From IMG/VR virus record IMGVR_UViG_3300037847_007204, positions 1 to 23,879 of that record: 23,879 bases of DNA. One strand, given 5' to 3'. How positions within the stretch are numbered: the first letter of the stretch is position 1; each line of letters begins with the position of its first letter. A program made the position numbers and the translations under genes. Of the stretch, positions 1-6,754 are shown piece by piece. A model generated the notes under the pieces. That model did no database searches, was not told the DNA's origin, and saw nothing but the letters and a program-made list of their open reading frames with translations. The stretch comes from a virus.

Positions 1-569
1 TCTCCCGAGGCCATAAATGAAAACCCAGAACGCCTGTTCTTAAGGTAGCACATACCATAGGATCTGTAATCGGCCTTACAAGCTTCCCAGAATATGTAAA
101 ATAATCTGTTTGATTCACGGAAGTCTGGTGCTCCCACGTCGATTTTACTCCACTGCAAGTACATGTAATGAGTACCAGTAACGTAAGTAGGAATATCTTT
201 GTTATAAAACCAAAAACCTTCCTCTCTATAGGTAAACTCATTATCGATGTAATCATACCATTTTTCTTTAAATTCATTTGGGTATTGTTCCCAGTCAAAA
301 ACAGATTTTATTCTGCTTAATACTTTTGGATATTCAGTATACTCCCAAGTATTTGTTTTAAACTTTTTAACATTAACAGGTTTTGGTAAAGCTATTTTAA
401 GATTTTGTATTTCAATTACTTCACTTATTTCACCTGTTTTAGATATAACAACCATGTCATAGTCTTCATTATATCCATAATCCCATTTTTTATACCTATT
501 GTTTTTGTTTAATGTTTTAGGTTTTATGTGATCATTTAATGTTTTTACAAGAGTTTGCTCGTAACTCAT
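1..569 (-). CDS. Terminase large subunit, N-terminal part (runs off the left edge)
   Basis: The large terminase packages DNA into the prohead, with an N-terminal ATPase and a C-terminal nuclease. I translated this minus-strand frame from the ATG at 569-567; about 189 codons stay open to the window edge. The product begins MSYEQTLVKTLNDH and contains the stretch GTHYMYLQWSKIDVGAPDF followed by FYIFWEACKADYRSYGMC and KNRRSGFSFMASGE. I recognise this as the region leading into the ATPase Walker A-like loop of large terminases from marine T4-like and related phages. The nuclease half lies outside the window. The start overlaps the stop of the upstream gene as ATGA, so translation is probably coupled. 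Identification rests on remembered family resemblance, not a search. Confidence 0.82.
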   Translation of the reverse strand, partial: MSYEQTLVKTLNDHIKPKTLNKNNRYKKWDYGYNEDYDMVVISKTGEISEVIEIQNLKIALPKPVNVKKFKTNTWEYTEYPKVLSRIKSVFDWEQYPNEFKEKWYDYIDNEFTYREEGFWFYNKDIPTYVTGTHYMYLQWSKIDVGAPDFRESNRLFYIFWEACKADYRSYGMCYLKNRRSGFSFMASG

Positions 570-841
570 TTTGATCTACCTTCAGCAAAACCTTTAAAAG
601 TTCTTTCTTGTTTAACTTCTTTTGGTTTTTCATTTAACATCTCTTCTTCTTGCTGTATTCTAGTAAGTATTTCAAACGCATCAAATATAGCTAGCTTTTT
701 TGTAGCTGCAGCGTTTTTTAATCTATCAGCAGATATATCGTCATCTGAATCAACTATAGGTTCTTTAGCAACCTTAATAAGTTCTTCCACAGCCTTTTGT
801 CCAGCTTGGATTATATTCAACTTCGTCTCCTTTGTATTCAT
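566..841 (-). CDS. Small helical protein upstream of terminase (possible small terminase)
   Basis: This 91-residue protein is mostly charged and helical: NIIQAGQKAVEELIKVAKE, an acidic linker DSDDDIS, then NAAATKKLAIFDAFEILTRI and a glutamate-rich stretch. Similar proteins sit just before the large terminase in marine tailed phages. A small-terminase (DNA-recognition) role is plausible from position and length but I see no helix-turn-helix to prove it. Its stop overlaps the terminase start by four bases (ATGA). Its own start lies 68 bases inside the preceding gene in another frame. The next internal methionine is far downstream (residue 68), so the long overlap is probably real. Confidence 0.7.
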   Translation of the reverse strand: MNTKETKLNIIQAGQKAVEELIKVAKEPIVDSDDDISADRLKNAAATKKLAIFDAFEILTRIQQEEEMLNEKPKEVKQERTFKGFAEGRSK

Positions 842-1397
842 ATTTAATTGTAATGTCTTTTGTTTTCATACGATATAATCTGCACTCATCAATAACAAAC
901 TCGTATTCACTATTAGGACTAAACCCAACTATATCACCTTCGTTTATTTTAAAAGCTTCTAGCGAACTATTACCGTATTTTAATATACCAACGTGAGTTT
1001 TTTCTTTTAATCCACTAGAAAAAGCTTTTTGAGTTTCAGCTATTGGTTGTATAAAACAATAATCCATAGGTGATTTCCAGCAGTTTTTTCTTTTATATAA
1101 AAACACTTGATCGTGATAACAAAAATAAAGATCTTCTTTAAAATATGAGCTACTGTTTTTTTCAATACCTCTTACGTTGTAAAACCTTCTAAACACGTTA
1201 TGATGAACTATAACTTCATCTCCAACTTTAATATCAGTTTCTCCAACTAAAGGTATAGATTTTACTACACCTACACGATTAACAAATTTATGATCGTCCA
1301 TAGTAGTATTAACTATAAGCTCTTTACCACTGACGTTTACTTTATTTACATACCTACCGTTTTTAGGCTGTATAATAAAGTTATATAAACTCTGCAT
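774..1397 (-). CDS. GroES-fold-like (tandem cpn10-like) phage protein, function unproven
   Basis: The 207-residue product has two halves that each resemble the cpn10 beta-barrel pattern. Residues about 40-70 read NRVGVVKSIPL then IKVGDEVIVHHNVFR. Residues about 150-182 read INEGDIVGFS, then VIDECRLYRMKTKDI, which parallels the GDIVIF...ID.E.L.M...DI pattern of the GroES C-terminal half. This suggests a duplicated GroES-like fold. No clear mobile-loop GGIVL tripeptide is visible, so partnership with a GroEL is uncertain. It is separate from the canonical GroES gene at 3691-3951. The gene overlaps its upstream neighbour by one base (TAATG type) and the downstream gene by 68 bases. The fold assignment is my inference from motif spacing. 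Confidence 0.62.
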   Translation of the reverse strand: MQSLYNFIIQPKNGRYVNKVNVSGKELIVNTTMDDHKFVNRVGVVKSIPLVGETDIKVGDEVIVHHNVFRRFYNVRGIEKNSSSYFKEDLYFCYHDQVFLYKRKNCWKSPMDYCFIQPIAETQKAFSSGLKEKTHVGILKYGNSSLEAFKINEGDIVGFSPNSEYEFVIDECRLYRMKTKDITIKYEYKGDEVEYNPSWTKGCGRTY

Positions 1398-1624
1398 TAA
1401 TACTCTAAATTATATTCTATTGATATAGCCATGTTGGAGTTGAACTTTTTCCAAGGTATGACTTCATTATTTTTTTTTATATATATGTTGTACGATCCAT
1501 CTTTTTGATCGTGAAGTATATCAGATATGCAATGACCTCCGTAGACTTGTTGGCCTACGGAATAATGCATTGCTTCATTTTTATAATCTGTACCTATACT
1601 TATTTTTCTAATTAGCTTTGCCAT
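1397..1624 (-). CDS. Conserved small phage protein, unknown function
   Basis: This 75-residue protein begins MAKLIRKISIGTDYKNEAMH and continues with a glycine-rich turn (VGQQVYGGHCISDI) and a C-terminal stretch WKKFNSNMAISIEYNLEY. I remember this pattern, including the 'RKISIG.DYK.AMHY.VGQ' start, from uncharacterised proteins of marine myophages. It is predicted to be beta-rich, soluble and without a signal peptide or membrane segment. It overlaps the gene before it by 17 bases and its stop touches the start of the GroES-fold-like gene, so it belongs to the same leftward transcript. No function can be given. Confidence 0.72.
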   Translation of the reverse strand: MAKLIRKISIGTDYKNEAMHYSVGQQVYGGHCISDILHDQKDGSYNIYIKKNNEVIPWKKFNSNMAISIEYNLEY

Positions 1625-1853
1625 CTTCTTCAGCTATTTCGTAAGATCCGTCTTCTAGGCTAACATTTATCTTACCGTATTTTTCTTCTAATTCTGTAGC
1701 AAACTTTCTTGAATCAGATGCTATTTGTGCGAAGGCATGAAGCAGTTCATGTTTTTGTGCTTCAGCAAAACCAATTTGATTTAACAACTTTGCTTTTTCA
1801 GTTTCTTGCGATTTTAACTGATCAAGCTCTTTTTTTTCAATTTTTTTACTCAT
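1608..1853 (-). CDS. Small coiled-coil protein, unknown function
   Basis: The 81-residue product starts MSKKIEKKELDQLKSQETEK and is predicted helical with heptad-like spacing through residue 60 (LLNQIGFAEAQKHELLHAFA). It ends with LEEKYGKINVSLEDGSYEI and a short acidic tail. This architecture, a coiled coil followed by an 'LEEKYG.V...L.DGSY' ending, recurs in small proteins of tailed phages, so it may be a structural or scaffolding accessory. It follows one of the few real gaps in the left arm (1854-1910). That gap carries a TATAAGTAAT core shared with the 47-bp control elements, which may mean an additional promoter here. Confidence 0.7.
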   Translation of the reverse strand: MSKKIEKKELDQLKSQETEKAKLLNQIGFAEAQKHELLHAFAQIASDSRKFATELEEKYGKINVSLEDGSYEIAEEDGKAN

Positions 1854-1893
1854 TTTAATTTGATTTAATTATTATTTAATTTACTATATACTA

Positions 1894-1903
1894 ATTACTT
1901 ATA
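1894..1903 (-). promoter_or_regulatory. Candidate late-promoter-like core TATAAGTAAT
   Basis: On the minus strand the gap before the gene at 1608-1853 contains TATAAGTAAT. The same ten bases lie at the centre of the two 47-bp elements at 14895-14941 and 20257-20303. It is about 40 bases upstream of the start codon and correctly oriented. In AT-rich DNA a single ten-base match could be chance, so this is a weak call. Confidence 0.25.
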
Positions 1904-1910
1904 ATACAAT

Positions 1911-2381
1911 TTATTTACTCTTAAACATACTTGTAGCTTTTTCTGTAGTTCGTCCGCCAAAATAAGCTAAAACTACAGCCATCATTACTTTTTCAAAAGT
2001 ATCGTTCCACGTAACACCTATGTTAAAAGGTATAGTATCAACTGAATCTAATATACCTGCTAAAGAAAATATACATATACACCATACTAAAACTAATGGA
2101 CGTACGTTTTTAGAAAGCCACGAGTCAGACATACTATCTGCTTGCCAACGCGTTGTTATAGCTTCTATTTCTTTATTTTGTTGCTCGTATATTAATTGCT
2201 GTAATTTAATTTTGTCTTCAGTACTTACATCTGCTTTAGTTATTTCTGCTATAGCCTCTTTAGGACTTACAACACCTTGTAAAACTTGGCCAAGCGCTGG
2301 GTTTATTACACCCGCAGCACCTAACAATAATTTACCTACCGTCGTATCTTTAAATTTTTTCTTTTTATCACTCATTACCAT
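1911..2381 (-). CDS. Holin, 3TM holin superfamily type
   Basis: Holins form lesions in the inner membrane to trigger lysis. The 156-residue product has a lysine-rich N-terminus, a weakly hydrophobic segment near residues 16-36 (GKLLLGAAGVINPALGQVL), a helical linker ending ITTRWQADSMSDSWLSKNVR, a clear membrane helix at about 95-112, and a second hydrophobic helix at about 131-143 followed by GGRTTEK. The 'RWQADS.SDSWLSKN.RP' linker and terminal 'AYFGGR..EK' match the phage 3TM holin family as I know it. The first ATG is at 2381, but an ATG two codons later at 2375 overlaps the upstream stop as TAATG and may be the real start. No endolysin is visible nearby. Confidence 0.82.
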   Translation of the reverse strand: MVMSDKKKKFKDTTVGKLLLGAAGVINPALGQVLQGVVSPKEAIAEITKADVSTEDKIKLQQLIYEQQNKEIEAITTRWQADSMSDSWLSKNVRPLVLVWCICIFSLAGILDSVDTIPFNIGVTWNDTFEKVMMAVVLAYFGGRTTEKATSMFKSK

Positions 2382-2647
2382 TTAACTTTATTAGCCCAAT
2401 AAGCTGCGCTCATTTTACCTTTAGCTATATTTTTTCTATGTCTAGCTTTAAAGCTTTTACGTCTTGCTTTTTGTTTAGCTGATTCACCTTTTTTAGGTTT
2501 ACCTGCTGTTGTTACGCCTTGTTGACCAAATCTTATAATTTTTTCTACACCTCCAGAGCAAGCTTTAACAACATGAGATTTTGTTCTATGCTTTGGTGTT
2601 CTTCTAGGCTTATTGCAAGCCATTTTGCTTTTCATTAGCTTACCCAT
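2375..2647 (-). CDS. Small basic phage protein of a conserved marine-phage type
   Basis: The 90-residue product is strongly basic with few acidic residues. It begins MGKLMKSKMACNKPRRTPKH, carries KSHVVKACSGGVEKIIRFG in the middle, and ends KNIAKGKMSAAYWANKVKW. I recognise this as a very recurrent small protein of marine phages ('CNKPRRTP.H..KSHVVKAC..G.EKIIRFG..G'), annotated only as hypothetical. The charge suggests nucleic-acid contact or a virion location, but that is inference. An in-frame second Met (residue 9, MACNKPRR) matches the usual family start and could be the true one. Its stop overlaps the holin start. Confidence 0.75.
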   Translation of the reverse strand: MGKLMKSKMACNKPRRTPKHRTKSHVVKACSGGVEKIIRFGQQGVTTAGKPKKGESAKQKARRKSFKARHRKNIAKGKMSAAYWANKVKW

Positions 2648-2653
2648 AATTAT

Positions 2654-3235
2654 TTAGTATACTGCTACAATTTCATCAGCTGTAGTAGCAAAATCAAAAA
2701 CTCTGTCTACAGAAAAAGGTAAAAATGTACCAGCAGGTACGTTTTCAAACAAAGTAGCTCTATATACTTCATAGTTTTGACTAGTTGACGAAAAAGCACC
2801 TGTTTGTGTAGCAAAGCTAGCGTCCATACACTGTATGCTTGTTGGAGCTAAAACAGCTTTAACAAAAAACGCAGTGTTTGCAGTTGTATTTAAAACAACA
2901 TCTAGTCTTTGTATAAAATCAGTTCTATTGTTAGTTGTAATAAAACTTTTAGTATTATCTATTAATGTAGTACTTCCACTAGTATTTGTGCCTGAAACTA
3001 TAATATCACTTTGTTCCGAAAGCAATACACATACATTTCCAGTAGTCCCAATATAAAGTCCAGCATTATCGTAAGCTGTTACATTTGTTAATTGAGATAA
3101 GTTTTTTTCATTATCTAAACGATCAACGTGCCCGTTTTTTAGCACTGCTGCTCTACAAACAGTTGTAACGCCGTTTTTTTCTCTGTAAGTTGCGTGATGT
3201 TTTTTTTGAACATCAACAATATCTCCGTATGCCAT
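2654..3235 (-). CDS. Putative virion protein (decoration/spike-like), unknown function
   Basis: The 193-residue product begins MAYGDIVDVQKKHHATYRE, has a Ser/Thr/Asn-rich beta-type middle (SGTNTSGSTTLIDNTKSFI), and ends LPFSVDRVFDFATTADEIVA. The 'LP..V.RVF....TA..IVA.Y' ending is a pattern I associate with small structural proteins of marine phages that encode a spatially constant surface or tail component. No membrane helix or signal peptide is present. The gene starts after a short A-rich leader without Shine-Dalgarno. A role in the virion is inferred from composition and its place among structural genes. Confidence 0.68.
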   Translation of the reverse strand: MAYGDIVDVQKKHHATYREKNGVTTVCRAAVLKNGHVDRLDNEKNLSQLTNVTAYDNAGLYIGTTGNVCVLLSEQSDIIVSGTNTSGSTTLIDNTKSFITTNNRTDFIQRLDVVLNTTANTAFFVKAVLAPTSIQCMDASFATQTGAFSSTSQNYEVYRATLFENVPAGTFLPFSVDRVFDFATTADEIVAVY

Positions 3236-3247
3236 TTTTTGTTTTTT

Positions 3248-3694
3248 TTATCTAGTTTTATCTTTATTAATTAGTTTAATAGCTTTTTTCATTACTTTAT
3301 CTGTATACGTTTGACCTTTCATTATAGGATTTCTTCGTATACTTATAGGCAAGTCTTCTTCGCCTAATAATATTTTATATATTCTATTTATTAAAAGTTT
3401 ACACTTAACAGATGTTTTGTATAAGCTATATTTTTGTGTTGTATTATTTTTATGTCTCCAAACAATTATCCAACCTTCTCTTACTAACCTTTGCCATCTT
3501 CTTTTATCCCAAGAATACGTATAAGTACCATTTAAAAAATCTTGACGTGTAAATAAATCCATACAATCAAAATATATTAAAAGTTCAAGATCAGCATCGT
3601 TTAATTTATTTGTTTTACAAGCCCACTTTCTTATTATTCTATAGTGTTTAAAAAGACCTATTTCTCTTACGTCTTTAGCTTCTAATTGTCTCAT
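3248..3694 (-). CDS. Possible winged-helix DNA-binding protein, unknown function
   Basis: This 148-residue basic protein reads RKWACKTNKLNDADLELLIY, FTRQDFLNGTYTYSWDKRRW and QRLVREGWIIVWRHKNN. A helix-helix-turn-helix followed by a beta hairpin (GWIIVWRHKNNTTQKYSLY) is the layout of a MarR-like winged helix: the 'LNDADLELLIYF' helix, the 'RRWQRLVREGWI' recognition-helix position, then the wing. The C-terminal third (RRNPIMKGQTYTDKVMKKAI) is an added basic helix. It overlaps the GroES stop by four bases and follows it in the same transcript. Function is not known; a regulator or DNA-binding accessory is inference. Confidence 0.66.
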   Translation of the reverse strand: MRQLEAKDVREIGLFKHYRIIRKWACKTNKLNDADLELLIYFDCMDLFTRQDFLNGTYTYSWDKRRWQRLVREGWIIVWRHKNNTTQKYSLYKTSVKCKLLINRIYKILLGEEDLPISIRRNPIMKGQTYTDKVMKKAIKLINKDKTR

Positions 3695-3951
3695 AATACA
3701 ATAACAACATCTGGTTGTCTAATAACAAGATAAAACTTGTCTTCAACTTCTACACCAAAACCAGCATTTTTATCATAATAAACAGTATCACCGTCTTTTA
3801 CACCTTCAACTAAATTTCCAGCTGACTTAATAATACCTTTACGATATCTAACATCTTCTTTTATTTTATCTGTTAAAAGTAACCCACCTTTTGTTTTAGT
3901 AGGTTTTTCTTTTATTTCTTCTACAACTAAAAATATACCTACTGCTTTCAT
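3691..3951 (-). CDS. groES: GroES-like co-chaperonin (Cpn10)
   Basis: GroES caps the GroEL ring and encloses the folding substrate. The 86-residue product contains the mobile-loop region EKPTKTKGGLLLTDKIKEDV, in which GGLLL takes the place of the GGIVL contact tripeptide of E. coli GroES. It then has YRKGIIKSAGN, VKDGDTVYYDKNAG and a C-terminal VIRQPDVVIVL strand, the expected cpn10 order. It is shorter than the usual 95-100 residues, mainly because the roof-loop region between AGN and VKDGD is reduced. The start codon overlaps the GroEL stop by four bases, so the two are co-translated. The order groEL then groES is the reverse of the usual bacterial operon. Confidence 0.93.
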   Translation of the reverse strand: MKAVGIFLVVEEIKEKPTKTKGGLLLTDKIKEDVRYRKGIIKSAGNLVEGVKDGDTVYYDKNAGFGVEVEDKFYLVIRQPDVVIVL

Positions 3952-5492
3952 AACTCTCTCATGTTACTAATTACACAATCAGTAGATAATATTGTAGTTG
4001 CTACAGATACAGCGTTTTTTAAAGCTGTTTTAGTTACTAGCACTGGATCTATAATACCAGATTTAACCATATTAGATGGTTTGCCAGTCACTACATTTAT
4101 ACCCCAACCTTTTTTGTTAAGCTCTTCAAAGCTTATACTAGCGTTGTTTAGTATTGTTTTATAAGGTGCTTTTATAGCTTCTATAAATATTTTTTCACCT
4201 TCAGTTTTACAGCTTAAACTATTAGCTGCATTTAATAAAGCTACACCTCCTCCTGGAACTATACCTTCTTTTATTGCAGCTTTTGTTGCGTGTATCGCGT
4301 CATCAACTCTATCTTTCTTTTCTTTTAATTCAACATCAGAGTTAGCACCTACAGTTATAACTGCTACATTACCAGATAAAACGCCTAAACGTTCTTGTAG
4401 TTTTTCAGTTTTTAAACCAGGTGCGTTTGTATTAATTTGATCTTCAATTGATTTAATTCTTTCTTTAGCAACTTCAGAAATATTAGATATTTTTAAAACT
4501 GTTGATTTACTGTCTGAAACAGCGCTATCACATTCACCTAACATGTCTGGTGTTATAAGATCTACATCATCGCCGTATTCTTCATTAATATGAACAGCTC
4601 CAGTAACAGCAGCAATATCATCTAAAAAATCTTTTTTCCAGAAACTAAACCCTGGAGGCGCAACAACGTTTGCTTTTATGTTACCTTTTATTTTATTCAT
4701 AACTAAAGCGCTCATAGGTTGTTTATCTAATTCACCTATAATTAAAATGCTTCTGTTATTTTCAACAGCATATTCTAATACTGTTTGTATTTTTCTTACA
4801 GTTGTTATTTTAGAAGAAACTAATAATACTAAAGGTTTTTCAAGAGTAACATTTTGTTTTGTTACGTCTGTTACAAAGTTTGGGTTTGCAAAACCTTGAT
4901 TTATCTGAGAGCCTGAAACAAGTTGTACGCTAGTTTCTTCAGATTTAGTATCAGTGTCCATAAGCACTACACCGTTTTTACCAACCTTTTTAAAAGCATC
5001 ACCAATTATGTAGCCAAGGTTTTTATCGTTATTTGACGATATGCAAGCAACTTGGTCAATCATATCACCTTCAACAGGTATTGATACTTTATTTAAATAC
5101 TTTATAGTTTTATCGTAACATTTTTGTATATCTTCTTTTATGTTACGTAAAGATTCTTTATGGTCTTTAGCTTTGTCTATAAACGCATGAGCTAAAACTG
5201 TAGCTGTTGTAGTACCGTCTCCAGCTTCGGTTACGGTTTTTCTAGCAGCTTCTTTTATTAATGTAGCACCAATATCTTCTACAGCATCATGTAGATTAAC
5301 TGAATTAGCTACAGTTACACCGTCTTTTGTAATTAACGGTCGACCCATAAAGTCTTCTAATATAACACACTTACCGCTAGCTCCTAATGTAGAGCTAACG
5401 GCTTGTGTTAATTTTGTAATACCATTGAACACTTTTTCTTGAGCATCACTACCAAAGTTTAAGTGCTTCACTATTTTTTGTGAGTTTTGCAT
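3948..5492 (-). CDS. groEL: GroEL-like chaperonin (Hsp60)
   Basis: GroEL forms ATP-driven rings that fold proteins; phage copies are thought to fold virion proteins. The 514-residue product has the whole domain order. The nucleotide-binding stretch is GASGKCVILEDFMGRP, the GDGTTTATVLA motif is at residues 91-101 (Asp92 equals E. coli Asp87), and the apical domain follows at about 190-370. The return equatorial segment RVDDAIHATKAAIKEG holds the catalytic Asp at 398, followed by IVPGGGVALL. The apical substrate groove is divergent (GSQINQGFANPNF where E. coli has GMQFDRGYLSPYF). The protein stops at CVISNMREL, so the disordered Gly-Gly-Met tail is absent. It sits in the structural-gene transcript, directly before its GroES. 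Confidence 0.96.
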   Translation of the reverse strand: MQNSQKIVKHLNFGSDAQEKVFNGITKLTQAVSSTLGASGKCVILEDFMGRPLITKDGVTVANSVNLHDAVEDIGATLIKEAARKTVTEAGDGTTTATVLAHAFIDKAKDHKESLRNIKEDIQKCYDKTIKYLNKVSIPVEGDMIDQVACISSNNDKNLGYIIGDAFKKVGKNGVVLMDTDTKSEETSVQLVSGSQINQGFANPNFVTDVTKQNVTLEKPLVLLVSSKITTVRKIQTVLEYAVENNRSILIIGELDKQPMSALVMNKIKGNIKANVVAPPGFSFWKKDFLDDIAAVTGAVHINEEYGDDVDLITPDMLGECDSAVSDSKSTVLKISNISEVAKERIKSIEDQINTNAPGLKTEKLQERLGVLSGNVAVITVGANSDVELKEKKDRVDDAIHATKAAIKEGIVPGGGVALLNAANSLSCKTEGEKIFIEAIKAPYKTILNNASISFEELNKKGWGINVVTGKPSNMVKSGIIDPVLVTKTALKNAVSVATTILSTDCVISNMREL

Positions 5493-5521
5493 TATATTAA
5501 ATTAAATTTGATTAAAAAATA

Positions 5522-5809
5522 CTACTTAAATGTTTTAACTACTTTAGGTCCTTTTAAATAGTCAAGCTTTTTTGTATAGTGCTCAACTGAGCTGTCGATT
5601 GCTTGCTCAGCACCTTCAATAGTTTCTCGACGAGTAACGTCGATCCAAGTCTCTTTGTTAGGGTCTTGGTACTCGGTTTGATAAAATCCATTAGGCAACT
5701 GTACTATACGCCAATTGGCTTTTTCAGATACATGCTCCCATAGTTTTTTGGTTTCATCGGAAATTTGTGGTTGACTAGTCCACGTATTAGTCGAATAATA
5801 AAACGTCAT
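5522..5809 (-). CDS. Hypothetical protein
   Basis: I do not recognise this 95-residue protein. It begins MTFYYSTNTWTSQPQISDET, contains WEHVSEKANWRIVQLPNGFY and a Trp/Asp-rich segment EYQDPNKETWIDVTRRETIE, and ends with a helical, basic tail. The 'WRIVQLPNGFYQTEY..P....W.DVT' stretch looks like a small two-strand beta sheet seen in short phage proteins that begin with a tyrosine/asparagine-rich N-terminus. No membrane or signal segment. It lies between the basic-protein cluster and groEL, with 49 bases to its upstream neighbour and 29 bases to groEL. Confidence 0.65.
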   Translation of the reverse strand: MTFYYSTNTWTSQPQISDETKKLWEHVSEKANWRIVQLPNGFYQTEYQDPNKETWIDVTRRETIEGAEQAIDSSVEHYTKKLDYLKGPKVVKTFK

Positions 5810-5858
5810 AGTTTTTGGTTTAATTGTTATTATTTGGTTTGCACTTCCCGTGCCGGGT

Positions 5859-6158
5859 TTATTTTTTGGCTTTATGTTTTTTTCTTATAGCCTCTTTACC
5901 TCTTTTAGCTATAGCTGCTTGTTGTTTTTTACCAGCAACTCTAGCTCTTTGTTCTAATACAGTTAATATCTGTATTTTTCTAGCAAATGGTTTTTTAATT
6001 CTTTTTACTTTAGCTACAGTAGCTCTAGCGTCTGCAGGGGTTTTAAACTTAATACTTACTGTATCTTTTGGGTTTTCATCAGTATATAAACGTCTTCCAC
6101 TGCCTTTTGGTTTTTTACCAGTACCTTTTTTAGGATCTGATTTTCTTTTAGCAGGCAT
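5859..6158 (-). CDS. Small basic protein, resembles DUF5872
   Basis: The 99-residue product is rich in lysine and arginine. It begins MPAKRKSDPKKGTGKKPKGS, then carries GRRLYTDENPKDTVSIKFKT and PADARATVAKVKRIKKPFAR, and ends in a lysine/alanine-rich helix. The 'GSGRRLYTDENP.DTV.IKF.T..DARATV.KV' core resembles the family I remember as DUF5872 from phages and giant viruses; the family name is from memory and unverified. A role in binding DNA or other virion components is only suggested by charge. Its ATG overlaps the stop of the 49-residue gene upstream (TAATG). Confidence 0.74.
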   Translation of the reverse strand: MPAKRKSDPKKGTGKKPKGSGRRLYTDENPKDTVSIKFKTPADARATVAKVKRIKKPFARKIQILTVLEQRARVAGKKQQAAIAKRGKEAIRKKHKAKK

Positions 6159-6307
6159 TATTTTTTATGCACTTTTTGCATTGGAAAATTAAAAGATTGA
6201 CTAGCTCCTTTATGCGGCTTATATCCACCTGCTGGGTTTTTCATTAATTTAGGCATACCTTTTCCAGACTTCATCCAGTGATAACCTTTAGGTGCTTTTA
6301 CTTTCAT
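6158..6307 (-). CDS. 49-residue basic protein of marine-phage type
   Basis: A short gene found by translating the gap between its neighbours: MKVKAPKGYHWMKSGKGMPK, then LMKNPAGGYKPHKGASQSFN and FPMQKVHKK, stop TAA. The pattern 'KAPKGYHWMK.G....LMK.......PHKGAS....F..QK.HK' recurs in tiny proteins of marine phages, which supports a real gene despite its size. It is basic and lacks any membrane segment. The stop overlaps the start of the DUF5872-like gene as TAATG, and the start lies one base after the end of the 58-residue gene, so it is inserted exactly in the chain. Confidence 0.75.
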   Translation of the reverse strand: MKVKAPKGYHWMKSGKGMPKLMKNPAGGYKPHKGASQSFNFPMQKVHKK

Positions 6308-6308
6308 A

Positions 6309-6485
6309 TTATTTCTTTTTACTCGTTTGCATATTAATAAACCAGTTAGCTAATTGTTTGTCTCTAGCAGTAGCGTTTTTTCTAGCTTTAAGCTTTCTAG
6401 CTTTAGCTATAGTTACATCTCCACCGTATAACTTACTTATTCTAGCTTTTAAAACACCTCTATATGTTTTACCTGGTTTTTTCAT
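6309..6485 (-). CDS. 58-residue basic protein, unknown function
   Basis: This short gene translates to MKKPGKTYRGVLKARISKLY, GGDVTIAKARKLKARKNATA and RDKQLANWFINMQTSKKK. The start overlaps the upstream stop as ATGA and the next gene starts right after its TAA, so the reading frame fills the gap precisely. The protein is mostly helical and strongly basic (KARKLKARKN). I do not know a function; its size, charge and location match the surrounding small basic proteins, which may be virion-associated or bind nucleic acid. Confidence 0.7.
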   Translation of the reverse strand: MKKPGKTYRGVLKARISKLYGGDVTIAKARKLKARKNATARDKQLANWFINMQTSKKK

Positions 6486-6727
6486 TTAGTTTTAGAGCCT
6501 AGTCTTTTGTTAACTATATTTCTAGTAGTTACCATTTTTTTAGCATAACTAGGTCTTTTTTTTCTATTAAAAACGATTTGTTGGTTTAGACTACCTATAA
6601 TAGCTTTTTTGTTTTTGCGTCTAGACTTTATAAGCCAAGTAGCAAGACTTGATGGTGATAGTTTTTTAAACTTACCTTTAGCATCAGCATATTTAGAGTC
6701 TTTCCAAGTTGGTCGTTTTGCAGCCAT
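6482..6727 (-). CDS. Small basic protein, resembles DUF6321
   Basis: The 81-residue product begins MAAKRPTWKDSKYADAKGKF and continues LSPSSLATWLIKSRRKNKKA, GSLNQQIVFNRKKRPSYAKK. The 'W.DSK..DAKG.F..LS...LA.WLI..R.....I.GSL.QQIVFNR...P.YA.KM..TR' pattern matches a family I remember as DUF6321 from cyanophages and other marine phages (name unverified). It is basic, helical, and lacks membrane segments. Function unknown. Its stop overlaps the start of the next small gene (ATGA), and 27 bases separate it from its upstream neighbour. Confidence 0.74.
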   Translation of the reverse strand: MAAKRPTWKDSKYADAKGKFKKLSPSSLATWLIKSRRKNKKAIIGSLNQQIVFNRKKRPSYAKKMVTTRNIVNKRLGSKTK

Positions 6728-6754
6728 AATTAATATAATATATTTGCAGCGTTT

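Noticed and set aside
3948-5492. The chaperonin pair as evidence of a bacterial chromosome fragment
   Set aside because: Gene order is reversed, the tail is missing, and the pair is embedded in a continuous run of terminase, holin and fibre genes on one strand.
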